Source: Adonisia turfae CCMR0081 (GTDB taxonomy: Bacteria > Cyanobacteriota > Cyanobacteriia > Phormidesmidales > Phormidesmidaceae). From it: 48,995 nucleotides of DNA. A program made the translations under genes and the position numbers. Positions 26,384 through 34,420 of the stretch are shown here, piece after piece. Position 1 is the stretch's first letter, and every line of letters starts with the position of its first letter. Location of the stretch: contig NZ_QXHD01000004.1 in assembly GCF_011009555.1 (NCBI RefSeq), positions 7,244,883 to 7,293,877 on the forward strand, written 5' to 3'. Under the pieces are notes generated by a model. It ran no database searches. It worked only from the letters and a program-made list of their open reading frames with translations, and had not been told where the DNA came from.

Positions 26384-26804
26384 GGTTAGGTGACTGCATC
26401 TCCCTTAATCAAGTCCGGTACCCGCTCACTCCACTTAAGATTCTGACCGATTCAAGCCGCTCTAAAGTGGTTGTGCTTGGCTGCAATATTTATGCCCAGG
26501 GTTACGAGCTGATGAGTTACCGAGAAACTAGAGGCAGGGTTCGGAGAAAGTTGAAGAATCTGGAAAATTAATAGGTGTCAGGCATGGGAATTAGGATGGA
26601 TTGTTAGTTTCAGCATGCGCTAGATCACAGAACGTTGAGTAGTGGATCACATAGTCTCATCAGACCTGAATAAACCTGAATATTTACCTGAATAAACCTG
26701 AATATTTCGGTCTTTTTCCTACCCTTGAGATTCGCCATAGTAAGGCCAGCGACATAGGGAAAAGATTGTCACTTATCTTGTAATTGCTTTAGGAGATTGA
26801 AGGA
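26384..26804. other. Intergenic region upstream of the RTX gene
   Basis: Mostly non-coding. An 86-codon frame spans 26311-26571 but crosses the terminator and matches nothing I know. A perfect 22-bp tandem repeat lies at 26664-26707. AGGAG at 26791 and GAAGG just before the ATG at 26805 form the ribosome-binding site of the next gene. Confidence 0.5.
26664..26707. repeat. Perfect 22-bp tandem repeat
   Basis: The unit acctgaataaacctgaatattt occurs twice without mismatch, and each unit itself contains acctgaata twice. It lies about 100 bp upstream of the RTX gene and could be part of its promoter region. Confidence 0.75.
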
Positions 26805-28109
26805 ATGTTTGGTGAATTTTTTAATCAAATTATCGATAGCGGTGTCCGCATTGGAGATGAGGGTAATAATGTCTTAAACGGAACTAATTCAAGCAATCAG
26901 CTTTTGGGTCTGAGTGGTAACGATCGTCTTAAAGGAATGGCCGGAGCGGACTTGCTAGAGGGTGGTACTGGCAATGACTGGCTGTATGGTGGGAAAGGTC
27001 AAGATCTACTAAAGGGCGGTGCCGGTAATGACTGGCTGTATGGTGGGAAAGGTCAAGATCGATTAGAGGGTGGTGCTGGCAATGACTTACTGGTGGGGGG
27101 ATTAGGTAACGATATACTGGTGGGTGGAGCAGGTAACGATATTGTTGTGCTAGCTCCCGGTAGCGGGTCTGATACCCTGATAGACTTTCAAAATGGACAG
27201 GATAAGATTCAGCTAGAGGGTGGCCTTACCTTTGATGATTTGGATATCCTTTCTCAAGGTGCTAACAATACAGATATCTTTATTAACAAGGCTGGTGATC
27301 CAAATGATGGTGAGAAATTGGCCACTTTGATAAGAGTTCACCCTACACAGCTAACTAAGGCTGATTTTATCAGTGCTCCAACTATTACCAGCACTTTTAC
27401 AGCAAGTGTTCCAGAGAATCAGATTGGCGCAATTAACGTAGAAACATCAGATGATAGTGATTCTGAAGGCTCTGGTTTAACCTATAGCATTTCAGGGGGT
27501 GCTGATGCAGCATTGTTCTCCATTAATGCTGATAACGGTGTAGTCACCTTCAACAATGCACCTAATTTTGAAGCGCCTGGGGATACCAATGGTGATAATA
27601 ACTATGACGTTGAAGTAACGGTGACTGATTCGGATGGGTTAACGGATACTCAAACAGTCACTATCAGTGTGACGGACATAGCAGAGGATGCCGCGTCAAC
27701 AAATAATATCCAAAGCTTGCAGGCAACAAATAACATCAAAGATTTGAAGTCCTTTCTGAAACGAAATAGGAAAGTTGATTTTCGAACCGCAAATTTACTC
27801 AAAAATTCGACCCTCGATAGCTATAATTGGAAAGGCTTAGAGGACAATAAAGAAAGTGTGATTTTTCAGCTTAAAGCCTACCAACGCTTGCTAAGAATTG
27901 TTCCCAATGGTCAAGAAGACGTCGCTATAAAGTTACTACAAGAAGGGTTTCACTCTTCTTTGCAAATTGCCAATACGCCTAAAGCAAAGTTTCTCCAAGA
28001 TACTCATAGCATCTTTAGTGGCGACACAACCCTGGCCGAACAGTTGTATAAGCGTGCGTTGGCGGTGCGTAAACTGGTTATATTAAAATATCTGAACCAA
28101 GCCCAGTAG
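26805..28109 (+). CDS. RTX calcium-binding/cadherin-like protein with Tc-toxin-like C-terminal region
   Basis: A 434-residue mosaic protein, probably secreted without a classical signal peptide. Residues about 20-120 hold RTX nonapeptides (GGxGNDxLx-type, e.g. GGAGNDWLYGG), which bind calcium. Residues about 195-295 form a cadherin-like domain (VPENQIGAINVETSDDSD, ITVTD-type ending TVTISVTDIAED). The last 130 residues (VDFRTANLL, SYNWKGLE, LKAYQRLLRIVPN, GFHSSLQIANTPKAKFL, AEQLYKRALAVRKLV) resemble the helical N-terminal region of TcA insecticidal-toxin/neuraminidase-like proteins, as I remember those families. TcA proteins continue for well over a thousand residues, so this is either a domain capture or a truncated gene. 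Two nearly identical stretches inside the RTX part indicate recent repeat duplication. Confidence 0.78.
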   Translation: MFGEFFNQIIDSGVRIGDEGNNVLNGTNSSNQLLGLSGNDRLKGMAGADLLEGGTGNDWLYGGKGQDLLKGGAGNDWLYGGKGQDRLEGGAGNDLLVGGLGNDILVGGAGNDIVVLAPGSGSDTLIDFQNGQDKIQLEGGLTFDDLDILSQGANNTDIFINKAGDPNDGEKLATLIRVHPTQLTKADFISAPTITSTFTASVPENQIGAINVETSDDSDSEGSGLTYSISGGADAALFSINADNGVVTFNNAPNFEAPGDTNGDNNYDVEVTVTDSDGLTDTQTVTISVTDIAEDAASTNNIQSLQATNNIKDLKSFLKRNRKVDFRTANLLKNSTLDSYNWKGLEDNKESVIFQLKAYQRLLRIVPNGQEDVAIKLLQEGFHSSLQIANTPKAKFLQDTHSIFSGDTTLAEQLYKRALAVRKLVILKYLNQAQ

Positions 28110-28191
28110 CAGTCTAACCATGCTGTTGCTCCATCATAGTGAGAAGTGTATGCGCCTGGGGGGCGTTTGGGACAGAGTTCGGGAAAGAAAA

Positions 28192-28220
28192 CCCCTCTGG
28201 CCGATTGGTCACCAGAGGGG
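28192..28220. terminator. Strong hairpin after the RTX gene
   Basis: CCCCTCTGG and CCAGAGGGG are perfectly complementary around an 11-base loop, 83 bp after the stop codon. There is no T-run, so termination is plausible but not certain. It lies between the RTX gene and the insertion element. Confidence 0.5.
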
Positions 28221-28388
28221 AATGTCAACTATTTGCTTTACACAGAATTACCTGACGTATTAACGTACATTGTGGTTCCCACACAGCAACATCAGCCTTA
28301 GTACAGATGGGAGGCGAAAGCAGGACTATAGTGACCCCCAAAATTAGGACAGGACTGAGAGAGCGTAAGCTAGAGTCCAATAAGGGGA

Positions 28389-28679
28389 ATGAATATGGCC
28401 AGCAAACCCAGAAACTACAGTAGCGAATTTAAGGCAAACGTGGTGCTGGAGATCGTCAGTGGCCAGCGGAGTGTGAGCGAAGTGAGTCGAGCCCATAAAG
28501 TTCATACATCCGTGATCAATCGTTGGCGCAATGAATTTCTAAACCAGGCGCATTTAGCGTTTGGAGGCAAAGGAGGTGGGCATGAATCAGTCGAGCTAAT
28601 CGCGGAACTAGAACGCATGGTAGGTCGGCTAACGATGGAATTAGCGGTAGCAAAAAAGCTTCAGACGTATGGAATCTGA
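28389..28679 (+). CDS. IS3-family transposase OrfA (helix-turn-helix)
   Basis: A 96-residue OrfA. It begins with RNYSSEFKANVVLEIVSGQR and SVSEVSRAHKVHTSVINRWR, the HTH_Tnp_1 domain that binds the terminal repeats, followed by a leucine-zipper-like helix (VELIAELERMVGRLTMEL). A run AAAAAAG near 28652-28658 resembles a frameshift signal, but orfB is in the +1 rather than the usual -1 frame relative to orfA. The 11-bp overlap ATGGAATCTGA would permit translational coupling instead. Confidence 0.82.
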   Translation: MNMASKPRNYSSEFKANVVLEIVSGQRSVSEVSRAHKVHTSVINRWRNEFLNQAHLAFGGKGGGHESVELIAELERMVGRLTMELAVAKKLQTYGI

Positions 28680-29448
28680 GCGGAAACGAACGATGATTGA
28701 GCAGTTAAAAGCCGAGTATCCGATCCAGGTAATCTGTGATGTGATTAGCTACAGCCGAAGCCGCTATTACTATCGGACAGAATCAGATAAACAACAGCAA
28801 GAGGAGGAACTGAAAAAAGCGATCATTGATGTAGCGGGACGGTATCCCACCTATGGTTATCGCCGGATTACGAAACAATTGCAGCGAGAGGGATGGACAG
28901 TTAATCATAAACGTATCAGCCGATTAATGAGAGAATTAGGACTACTGGCCAAGCGGCGCATACGTCGGAAACGAACAACGAATAGTGGGCATGGCTATAA
29001 GCGGTATCCTAATCTAGTCAAAGGGTTGGCAGTAGAGCGTCCAGGGCAGGTGTGGGTGGGCGACATAATGTATATTCGATTGAAGGATGAGTTTGTTTAT
29101 TTAGCGGTGTTAATGGATGTGTTTACCCGCAGTATTCGAGGCTGGCACTTGGATAGAACGATGGAGAAACAGTTAACGATAACAGCCTTGGAGAAAGGAC
29201 TGAATCAATATATTCCAGAGATCCATCATTCAGACCAAGGGGTGCAATATGCGGCCAATGCGTATGTTCAGCTATTGGAGGAGAACGAGATAGCCATTAG
29301 TATGGCGGGTGTGGGCAAAGCCTATGAGAATGGCGATGCTGAACGACTGATGAGAACAATTAAAGAAGAGGAGGTTGACTTATCAGACTATCGCAACTTT
29401 AATGAGGTACATACCAGAATAGAAGAGTTTTTAGACGAGAGAAACTGA
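28669..29448 (+). pseudogene. IS3-family transposase OrfB, C-terminally truncated
   Basis: A 259-residue integrase-type transposase. It has HTH_21 (YPTYGYRRITKQLQREG) and the rve DDE core: D in VWVGDIMYI, D in HHSDQGVQY and E in NGDAERLMRTIKEEE. Family members end about 20-40 residues later with a YNxxRxHSxLGYxTP motif. Here the frame stops at FLDERN just before it. All three catalytic acids are present, but loss of the tail and of the right terminal repeat suggests an inactive copy. Confidence 0.75.
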
Positions 29449-29526
29449 GAACCTAAGGTTACCTTTAGCGGTGCGGGGGGTATCTTTTAAAGAAACTGAA
29501 AAACAACTTATTTATCAGCTGTAAGG

Positions 29527-30321
29527 CTAGTTAGGCAATACATCTAGACCTATAAGAATATCAACGCATACTCCTTTTTTAAATTCTATCCCGAACTTAG
29601 ATTTCAGAAGATTTCGATACGCCTTCTCATCTGCCACCATCTGTTCCTGACGCTGCCCTCCAGCAGTTACGATCAAACGATTATTTGAAAGCGTGATACG
29701 TCCATCTCGCGTTGCCAGTGAGCAGAGTGATTTTTGTTTGAAAGCTGACTCTAGAGAAGTCTGTTGATGCTCGCACATGGTGCTGAATTCAGCAAGCTGA
29801 TGGGGAGTCAATGAAAAAACATATTGTGACTCCCAAGTAGACTCTCGTCGACGCTGGAGGAGCCTATCAGTCCCTGATTCTATCAAGCGATATGAACAAC
29901 CATATTGCACATCCTCTGCTCCAGCATCGAGCCGTAGCGGTTCTAGAAATGAATCTCCAAATCCCACATCTGCAATTAGACGTTCCTCCATCTCAACCAA
30001 TAGAACTAGATGGTCAAACTCAGGCCCTGGTTGATCGCCATTAAACACTTGTGCTGACAAGAGTACTACCGTAAAACCAAGCTGCTCAAGTAGCCATCCA
30101 AAGAGTCCATTCAGCTCGTAACAGAAACCACCTCGCCGATGCTGAACAATCTTGTCGTAGAACGACGCGAGGGAAAGGGTAATCGGGCGACCTAGAAGAA
30201 TATCCAGATTTTCAAATGGAACAGCAAGCATGTGCGCCCGATGAAGTTGTTTCAGCGTCTCTGTTGTAGGTTCACGTGGCCCGCAGTATCCAATGCGTCT
30301 AAGATACGACTCTATATCCAT
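29527..30321 (-). CDS. nat: Arylamine N-acetyltransferase
   Basis: A 264-residue NAT enzyme of normal bacterial length. The catalytic triad is visible: Cys67 in RRGGFCYELN, His104 in EFDHLVLL and Asp118 in IADVGFGDS. The family transfers acetyl or other acyl groups from CoA to arylamines, hydrazines or amide-forming substrates. Some members work in natural-product pathways, closing or acylating products. Here the nearest gene upstream is a ruined FAD monooxygenase ending 10 bp away on the same strand. The two may once have formed an operon, so the present role is unclear. Confidence 0.9.
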   Translation of the reverse strand: MDIESYLRRIGYCGPREPTTETLKQLHRAHMLAVPFENLDILLGRPITLSLASFYDKIVQHRRGGFCYELNGLFGWLLEQLGFTVVLLSAQVFNGDQPGPEFDHLVLLVEMEERLIADVGFGDSFLEPLRLDAGAEDVQYGCSYRLIESGTDRLLQRRRESTWESQYVFSLTPHQLAEFSTMCEHQQTSLESAFKQKSLCSLATRDGRITLSNNRLIVTAGGQRQEQMVADEKAYRNLLKSKFGIEFKKGVCVDILIGLDVLPN

Positions 30322-30330
30322 GGCTTTACC

Positions 30331-31330
30331 TCATGTCGAAAACCACAATGGGCAAGTTAGCAGTTGTTGAATGACTCGAAATAGCATTGATGGCTGAAAT
30401 AATGTACCAGATGGCTGAACCATATGAAAAACATTAAATAATACCAAGGTCACTTGAGGTTCTTTCGTTGTTAGCTGAATAAGTTGATCCGTATACCAGC
30501 CGATCGCTTGTTCTGGCAGAATTGGAGGTTGTGTTAGGCCTTTCACACTGGGATATTTCGCGTCTTGACTGGTCGCTGCGATCCAGGGGTTGCATTGACC
30601 TTGGCAAGTTCTTTTTGAAAACGACTAGGTAGTTCTGTTAAAGCAGTTTCTTGCAAACATTGCCGCAACAATATGGCTCCTAATGCGGCTACCGTTATCC
30701 CCTGTCCATAGATCGGTGTAAATGAGCAGACAGAATCTCCCAAGGCAATAAATCCTTGTAGCTAGCAGCTAAGACGTTCCGTTCATAGTAGCGTAATCGA
30801 TTGCCTGGTGGATGATAAATTCCGATTTCAGTTGCAGGCCTTGCATCCTTCACGGCATTGTAAATGTGTGGACTTGGCAAATTTCGCAAGGACTCTAGAA
30901 ATTCAGCTTCATTTTTAGAAGGTCGATGCGGAGCCGTCGCACAGACACCGACAATCCAATGGTTATTTTCAATTGGATAAAGTACTCCCATGGACGTTCG
31001 CTCGGGAGGAGCTGCTTGAATGTATACCCCTCTCCAGTCTGCTTGAAAATTAGCAGGGATTTCATAGAGGCGGCTGGCATAGCCCATTGACGTTGTGACT
31101 ACTGTCTCTTCTGGGGCATCATAGCCGATCGCTTTCAACCATTTGGGTGCTTGAGAACTATAGCCACTGGTATCAATCACCAAATCTTTAGCAAAATATG
31201 TAGCTGCTTACATTGAGGCACGCCTTTTCGAGGCTGAGGACTTGTGGTCAGAAAGCGATCGCACTCCAAAATCAATCGTAACTTGCTCAAAATAGTCCAC
31301 TTCCTGAATGTGAGGCAGTGCTGCTACCGT
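30331..31330 (-). pseudogene. Decayed FAD-dependent monooxygenase-like gene
   Basis: Pieces of one FAD-dependent oxidoreductase are spread over at least three frames. From 5' to 3' on the minus strand they are DYFEQVTI, then (shifted) LECDRFLTTSPQPRKGVPQC, then DLVIDTSGYSSQAPKWL to NRLRYYER, then (shifted) GFIALGDSVCSFTPIYGQG to KVNATP, then (shifted) WIAATSQDAKYPSVKGL to the stop at 30331. The order and motifs (GVPQ, LVIDTSG, GDSxCSFTPxYGQG) are those of UbiH/geranylgeranyl-reductase-like flavoproteins. The N-terminal GxGxxG is lost, and about 100 residues are missing between the GVPQ and DTSG parts. It is a clear pseudogene with several frameshifts and an internal deletion. Confidence 0.8.
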
Positions 31331-31476
31331 TACACTCACAAGCTTAGATTGATTGATAGGCTGTGAATTGGCAGCGATCACAATCGTTCTCTGCAAATTC
31401 TATAGGGCACCCTAGTCCAGTCCACTAGAATGGGTTAGCAATAACGCAATGCATCCTAAGATAGAATTCATGGAGC

Positions 31477-34380
31477 TTAAGCTAGCTGTCGTTTTATGAG
31501 CTCTGCAAAAACGCCTGGTTGTTTTGCTAACTCATCAAAGTTGCCTACCTGAACTACACGACCAGCTTTAATCACATAAATGCGGTCGGCATTTCGAATG
31601 GTGCTCAGACGGTGGGCGACAACAACACGGGTAACGTTCAGCTGGTCTAGACTTTCACTCACAATTGCCTGGGTTCTATTATCTAAAGCACTGGTAGCCT
31701 CGTCCAACAGTAACAGTTTTGGGTTAAGGGCCAACGCTCTCGCAATAATCAATCGCTGTCGCTGTCCTCCAGAAAGGTTGCCGCCTCCCTCACTGACTAC
31801 TGTGTGTAGCTGCATTGGAAAATTGCGGATATCCTCAGCAAACCCAGCCATCTCAGCCGCTCGCCAGGCATCATCTTGGGTAATCAGTGCTCCACCTGAG
31901 ATATTTTCAAAAATGGACCCAGCGCTGATGTGACCATTCTGCAACACCACACCCAGCTGTCGACGGATGGCAGTTAAATTTAAACCGCACATATCCCGAC
32001 CGTCATAGTAAACAGTGCCTGAATGGGGATGTTCAAACCCTAGTAGCAGCCGCAGAACAGTAGACTTACCAGAACCAGATGGTCCCACCAGCGCAATAAA
32101 CTCTCCAGGCTTAGCCTCTACTGTCACATTGTCTAAAATCAACGGGCCATCTTCCCGATAGCGGAAGGTAACACGATCTACACAAAATGCTCCCGATAGC
32201 TGCCCCGGATCGGTTTTTTCAGTAGTAACTTCAGGAGATGCCGCGAGGATAGGTTGCGATCGCATCCACAACGGGATCACATCCATCACATCGATCATCG
32301 TCAAACTCAGATTAGTGATACCGCCGATAAAGATCGCAAAGGCTGCATTAAATGCCAGGAATCGCCCCGTCGATAGTTCAAATGGCCCTACCAGCGTACT
32401 TGCCAACCAAAACAGGGCAATAGTTGTCACGGTGGGAATCACCGTATTAAACACATTGACCGAGTCTTCCAACTGCTGGGTGCTGAGCTCTATCTCCAAC
32501 AGTCGACGATACTTATTGCCCCACTGAGCAAACGCCCGCGACTCCGCCCCAGCAATCCGTAGTTTTGAGACTCCATTGATCAGCTGCACCATGAGACCAT
32601 ACAGTTCTCCTCGAATCTCCAGCATAGGCCGTTGTTTCTTTAGCAAAAATGCGCCAGAAGTGACGGTGACGACCATAATCAACAGCGCTACTACCAGTGC
32701 CAGCGCAGCCAATTTACCACTGTAATAAAACAACAATCCCAAATTCAGCAACGCAAACGTCCCTGACAAAATTGCATCCAATGCCGAACCACTGAGTAAC
32801 CGACGAATCGACGTAATACTTGACACCCGCGACAGTAAATCTCCTGTGGCATAGTCCCTAAAAAACGACGTCTGGAGCTTTAGCAACCGATCCCACACTG
32901 CTGCCTGCAATGCCACATCAGACCCCGTCTCCAGTCGCATGGTGGTAATCGCCTGCACCAGCTGAAAGCTTGCTCGCCCAATGGCCACAGCCACCAGCGC
33001 CAAACCAATTTGCAACAGCAATCCTGCACTACCAAAGGGAATCGCATCATCCACCAGCACCGCCGTCATCTGCGGCAGCACCATTCCCAACAGAGTCACT
33101 ACGACTCCCGCCAGCCCCATCACTGTCAGGTCTCGTTGACGCCCCTGAAACGCAAACTTCAGTAAATTCCAGGCCGTCAGATGGCCCTCAGGCAAAGGCC
33201 GATAAAACATAAACGCCACCGGCTCCACTGTCCTCGCAACCGCTTCAGTCACGGGTATGCGCTGACCATTCGATTCCAGTAGCTCATAGTGAGTCTGACG
33301 CACCGGAATCAATGCCACTGGACGACGCTCATCTTGTGTGTAAGCGACCAATGGGCCAACATCCTGCCGCCACCAGCGCCCCCGCAACAATACCTGTCGC
33401 ATTCGTAGCTGAGATGCCCTGGCAATGGCCTCCAACGGCTCCTTAACCTGTTGTGCCTGTTCAGACTCTGCCGGAGGTTCAATCTTCACTCCCAAGGCAT
33501 GGCCCACGGCCCCTGCCACCCTTAGCAGCGGCGTGTCTGCCAGCAAATAATCCCCTGAACTTGGCTGCAAGACAGAAACCAAACCCTGCAGTGCCGTTTG
33601 TGTCACTTCCTGGTTTAGTTGTTGGCGAGCCGTAAACTGTTGTTCCCCGCGTTGTCGATCTGTCTGCCACCCTTCTTCAATGACTTCTAGCGCATACTGG
33701 TGAAACAGATTTAACCCCTGCATAAATTCCTTATAGGAACTCTTAGAGCAAAGCTGATCAGCAGAAACAATCTCTAACTCCACTGACTGATCTGGAGCCT
33801 GCAACCAAGTTGTCCGCGAAATCGGAAACAAAGGAGACGAAGGCCCAAGCACAAACCGCTCCACATCTAGCCAATATGCCTGATGGGTCGTAGGTCTCAC
33901 CCACATCATCGCGGCCTTTGGACTATAGCCCTCGGCAGGCTCAAGGCTCACGGTTCCAACAATTTCAGAAGACTCTGCAATCGATCTGCCAGGAAATCCC
34001 TTGACCTGAGTCAGTCCACCCACCCATCGCTCAACCTGCCTGAGCAACGGTATGGTCACATGGCCACAAATACCCCCATCCCCATTAGCATCTGCTTCTT
34101 TGGCAATAGGTTCTATCTCACTTGCCTCAAACGCCACCGCCACTAAAGCCAGATCGCAGGATCTAGCCTCAGTCTCGATGATCAAATCCCCTACATCTAC
34201 AGTCCACAGATAGCGGCGTTCGCCTACAGGTTCACCATTCTTCCAACCCACGGCAAATATGCCTAAGCGACCAGATTTAACTCGCCACAGTCCGGAAGAT
34301 AGTAGAGGAAAGACATCATTACTGTTGATGGAATAAATGCCAGAGGTATTAGACGTGCTTTGTGAATCTGCGAGAACCAT
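31477..34380 (-). CDS. NHLP-family bacteriocin export ABC transporter, permease/ATPase
   Basis: A 967-residue half-transporter. The first 400 residues are a long soluble N-terminal region without the C39 peptidase, as in the second ABC protein of NHLP/NHLM exporter pairs (TIGR03797-like). A type-1 membrane domain with several helices (about 420-690) follows, then the nucleotide-binding domain: Walker A VGPSGSGKST near 767, signature LSGGQRQR near 868, Walker B LLLLDEATSALD and the H-loop VVAHRLSTI. Such pairs export leader-peptide-bearing ribosomal peptides (nitrile-hydratase-leader or Nif11-related). It starts 40 bp after the peptidase-containing partner, in one operon. No precursor or HlyD-type component is seen next to it. 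Confidence 0.87.
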   Translation of the reverse strand: MVLADSQSTSNTSGIYSINSNDVFPLLSSGLWRVKSGRLGIFAVGWKNGEPVGERRYLWTVDVGDLIIETEARSCDLALVAVAFEASEIEPIAKEADANGDGGICGHVTIPLLRQVERWVGGLTQVKGFPGRSIAESSEIVGTVSLEPAEGYSPKAAMMWVRPTTHQAYWLDVERFVLGPSSPLFPISRTTWLQAPDQSVELEIVSADQLCSKSSYKEFMQGLNLFHQYALEVIEEGWQTDRQRGEQQFTARQQLNQEVTQTALQGLVSVLQPSSGDYLLADTPLLRVAGAVGHALGVKIEPPAESEQAQQVKEPLEAIARASQLRMRQVLLRGRWWRQDVGPLVAYTQDERRPVALIPVRQTHYELLESNGQRIPVTEAVARTVEPVAFMFYRPLPEGHLTAWNLLKFAFQGRQRDLTVMGLAGVVVTLLGMVLPQMTAVLVDDAIPFGSAGLLLQIGLALVAVAIGRASFQLVQAITTMRLETGSDVALQAAVWDRLLKLQTSFFRDYATGDLLSRVSSITSIRRLLSGSALDAILSGTFALLNLGLLFYYSGKLAALALVVALLIMVVTVTSGAFLLKKQRPMLEIRGELYGLMVQLINGVSKLRIAGAESRAFAQWGNKYRRLLEIELSTQQLEDSVNVFNTVIPTVTTIALFWLASTLVGPFELSTGRFLAFNAAFAIFIGGITNLSLTMIDVMDVIPLWMRSQPILAASPEVTTEKTDPGQLSGAFCVDRVTFRYREDGPLILDNVTVEAKPGEFIALVGPSGSGKSTVLRLLLGFEHPHSGTVYYDGRDMCGLNLTAIRRQLGVVLQNGHISAGSIFENISGGALITQDDAWRAAEMAGFAEDIRNFPMQLHTVVSEGGGNLSGGQRQRLIIARALALNPKLLLLDEATSALDNRTQAIVSESLDQLNVTRVVVAHRLSTIRNADRIYVIKAGRVVQVGNFDELAKQPGVFAELIKRQLA

Positions 34381-34420
34381 GGGATCAAGTCGTCGATAAA
34401 ACAGTTAAACTCAAAACTCT

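Larger units (their letters stand above)
28332..29448 (+). mobile_element. IS3-family insertion sequence, right end missing
   Basis: The left end TGACCCCCAAAATTAGGACAG at 28332 has the form of IS3-group terminal repeats. Two overlapping transposase frames follow. No complementary right repeat is found after 29448, and orfB is cut short, so the element is truncated at its 3' end and presumably immobile. It lies between the RTX gene and the arylamine acetyltransferase. Confidence 0.75.

Noticed and set aside
26311..26571. 86-codon frame after the repeat-protein gene
   Set aside because: It crosses a clear rho-independent terminator, lacks a good ribosome-binding site and matches no family I know.
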